Part shown: positions 5,839 through 6,365 of the stretch, one piece after another
Layout of the letters: each line of letters opens with the position of its first letter
Numbering within the stretch: position 1 is the stretch's first letter
From: Bacillota bacterium
GTDB taxonomy: Bacteria > Bacillota > Clostridia > Oscillospirales > Acutalibacteraceae
Assembly: GCA_023412845.1 (NCBI GenBank)
Contig: JAEZRH010000058.1
Location: 1 to 6,365 of the forward strand
Reading direction: 5' to 3'
Length of the DNA stretch: 6,365 nucleotides
Notes under the pieces: generated by a model
What the model was told of the DNA's origin: nothing
Seen by the model: the letters and a program-made list of their open reading frames with translations, nothing else
The model's database searches: none
Made by a program: the position numbers and the translations under genes

Positions 5839-5861
5839 GCGGCCGGGTTTCGAAAAGCCGC
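5839..5861. repeat. Inverted repeat between the divergent promoters
   Basis: GCGGC at 5839-5843 and GCCGC at 5857-5861 form a dyad with a 13-base centre that includes the palindrome TTTCGAAA (5848-5855). It lies over the -35 region of the minus-strand promoter and just upstream of the pyrE -35. It could be an operator acting on both genes or a chance GC dyad; nothing identifies a binding protein. Confidence 0.3.
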
Positions 5862-5868
5862 GGGAGTC

Positions 5869-5897
5869 TTTTCAAAAAAAAAAATATAGTATATAAT
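5869..5897 (+). promoter_or_regulatory. pyrE promoter with an A11 tract in the spacer
   Basis: TTTTCA (5869-5874, four of six to TTGACA), a 17-bp spacer and a perfect TATAAT (5892-5897) lie just upstream of pyrE. Transcription should start near 5904, leaving about 24 bases before the ATG, too short for a PyrR-type attenuator. Eleven consecutive A residues (5874-5884) run from the last base of the -35 into the spacer. Confidence 0.65.
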
Positions 5898-5927
5898 AAA
5901 CAGAAATGGGTTTAAAGGGGCATTGCT

Positions 5928-6365
5928 ATGACACGGGAACACGCATTGGAAATTTTCAGTCAGGCGGGGGTTTTGCTGGAGGGCCATTTCCGGCTTACGT
6001 CCGGCAGGCACAGCAACCGGTACCTTCAGTGTGCAAAGATTTTCCGCCATCCGAAATACAGCGAAGAGCTTTGTTCCGCCCTGGCGGAGAAATACCGGGG
6101 CAGGAATGTGGAGATCGTGATCGGACCGGCCATGGGAGCCGTACAGATGGCGTATGAGGTCAGCCGCGCGCTCGGCTGCGAGAATTTTTTCACAGAGCGG
6201 GGCGAGGACGGAAAAATGTGCCTGAGGCGCGGCTTTGAGGTGCGCCCTGGGCAGAAGGTTCTCGTGGTGGAAGACGTGGTGACGACCGGCGGTTCCGTGC
6301 GGGAAGTGATCGACATCGTACGGGCGGCCGGAGGAGAGGTCGTCGGCGTCGGCTCCATTGTGGAC
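5928..6365 (+). CDS. pyrE: Orotate phosphoribosyltransferase, N-terminal 146 residues (3' truncated)
   Basis: PyrE transfers phosphoribose from PRPP to orotate to make orotidine monophosphate, the fifth step of de novo pyrimidine synthesis, in the cytosol as a dimer. The 146 codons present show the N-terminal substrate region GHFRLTSGRHSNRYLQC (19-35), IGPAMGAVQMAYEVSRALG (65-83), the flexible catalytic-loop region FFTERGEDGKMCLRRGF (87-103) and the PRPP-binding loop VEDVVTTGGS (114-123). The family is usually about 190-225 residues, so roughly the last quarter to third lies beyond the window. AAAGGGG at 5914-5920 is seven bases upstream of ATG 5928, fixing the start. It is divergent from the pseudouridine synthase gene with its own promoter (5869-5897). 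ComF shares the same fold, but the GHFRLTSG region and the absence of a zinc ribbon make PyrE clear. Confidence 0.96.
   Translation, partial: MTREHALEIFSQAGVLLEGHFRLTSGRHSNRYLQCAKIFRHPKYSEELCSALAEKYRGRNVEIVIGPAMGAVQMAYEVSRALGCENFFTERGEDGKMCLRRGFEVRPGQKVLVVEDVVTTGGSVREVIDIVRAAGGEVVGVGSIVD

Noticed and set aside
1..6365. CRISPR array, tRNA or rRNA genes, insertion sequence, toxin-antitoxin or defence island
   Set aside because: No direct-repeat series, cloverleaf, transposase frame or terminal repeats were seen. Nearly all sequence is accounted for by recognisable housekeeping genes and short intergenic gaps.

Overview
The window reads as a chromosomal housekeeping stretch from a Gram-positive anaerobe of the class Clostridia. 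An Oscillospirales/Ruminococcaceae-type genome is my best guess. That rests on protein character, strong AGGGG/GGAGG-type ribosome binding sites, sigma-A-like promoters, AT-rich intergenic gaps between moderately GC-rich genes, and a metK / small membrane protein / recD2 / comF order. The genus is an inference and cannot be proved from the sequence alone.

Layout. (1) 1-332: the 3' end of metK (S-adenosylmethionine synthetase). (2) 345-388: a long, nearly perfect hairpin with a six-T tail. It looks like the metK terminator but contains the ribosome binding site of the next gene and ends one base before its ATG. (3) 389-736: a small one-helix membrane protein of unknown function. (4) 791-3007: recD2, an SF1B DNA helicase, overlapped at its end by comF (2997-3689), a zinc-ribbon phosphoribosyltransferase-fold competence protein; the two are probably one transcript and translationally coupled. 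(5) A near-consensus promoter overlaps the 3' end of comF and opens a leader of about 90 nt with candidate hairpins and a T-run, followed by an MreB-family actin-like gene (3795-4820). (6) Convergent to it, with only 9 bp between stop codons, lies an RluA-family pseudouridine synthase on the minus strand (4830-5789). (7) A divergent intergenic region with two candidate promoters separates it from pyrE (5928 to the window end, 3' truncated).

The genes serve methyl-donor supply, DNA repair and DNA uptake, cell-shape control, rRNA/tRNA modification and pyrimidine synthesis. RecD2 and ComF are the one pair with a plausible shared theme, handling single-stranded or incoming DNA. I see no mobile element, CRISPR array, RNA gene, toxin-antitoxin pair or defence locus. 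No gap exceeds 140 bases. The most interesting material is regulatory: the terminator that hides a ribosome binding site at 345-388, and the possible attenuator leader of the mreB-like gene. I found no convincing previously undescribed multi-gene system.
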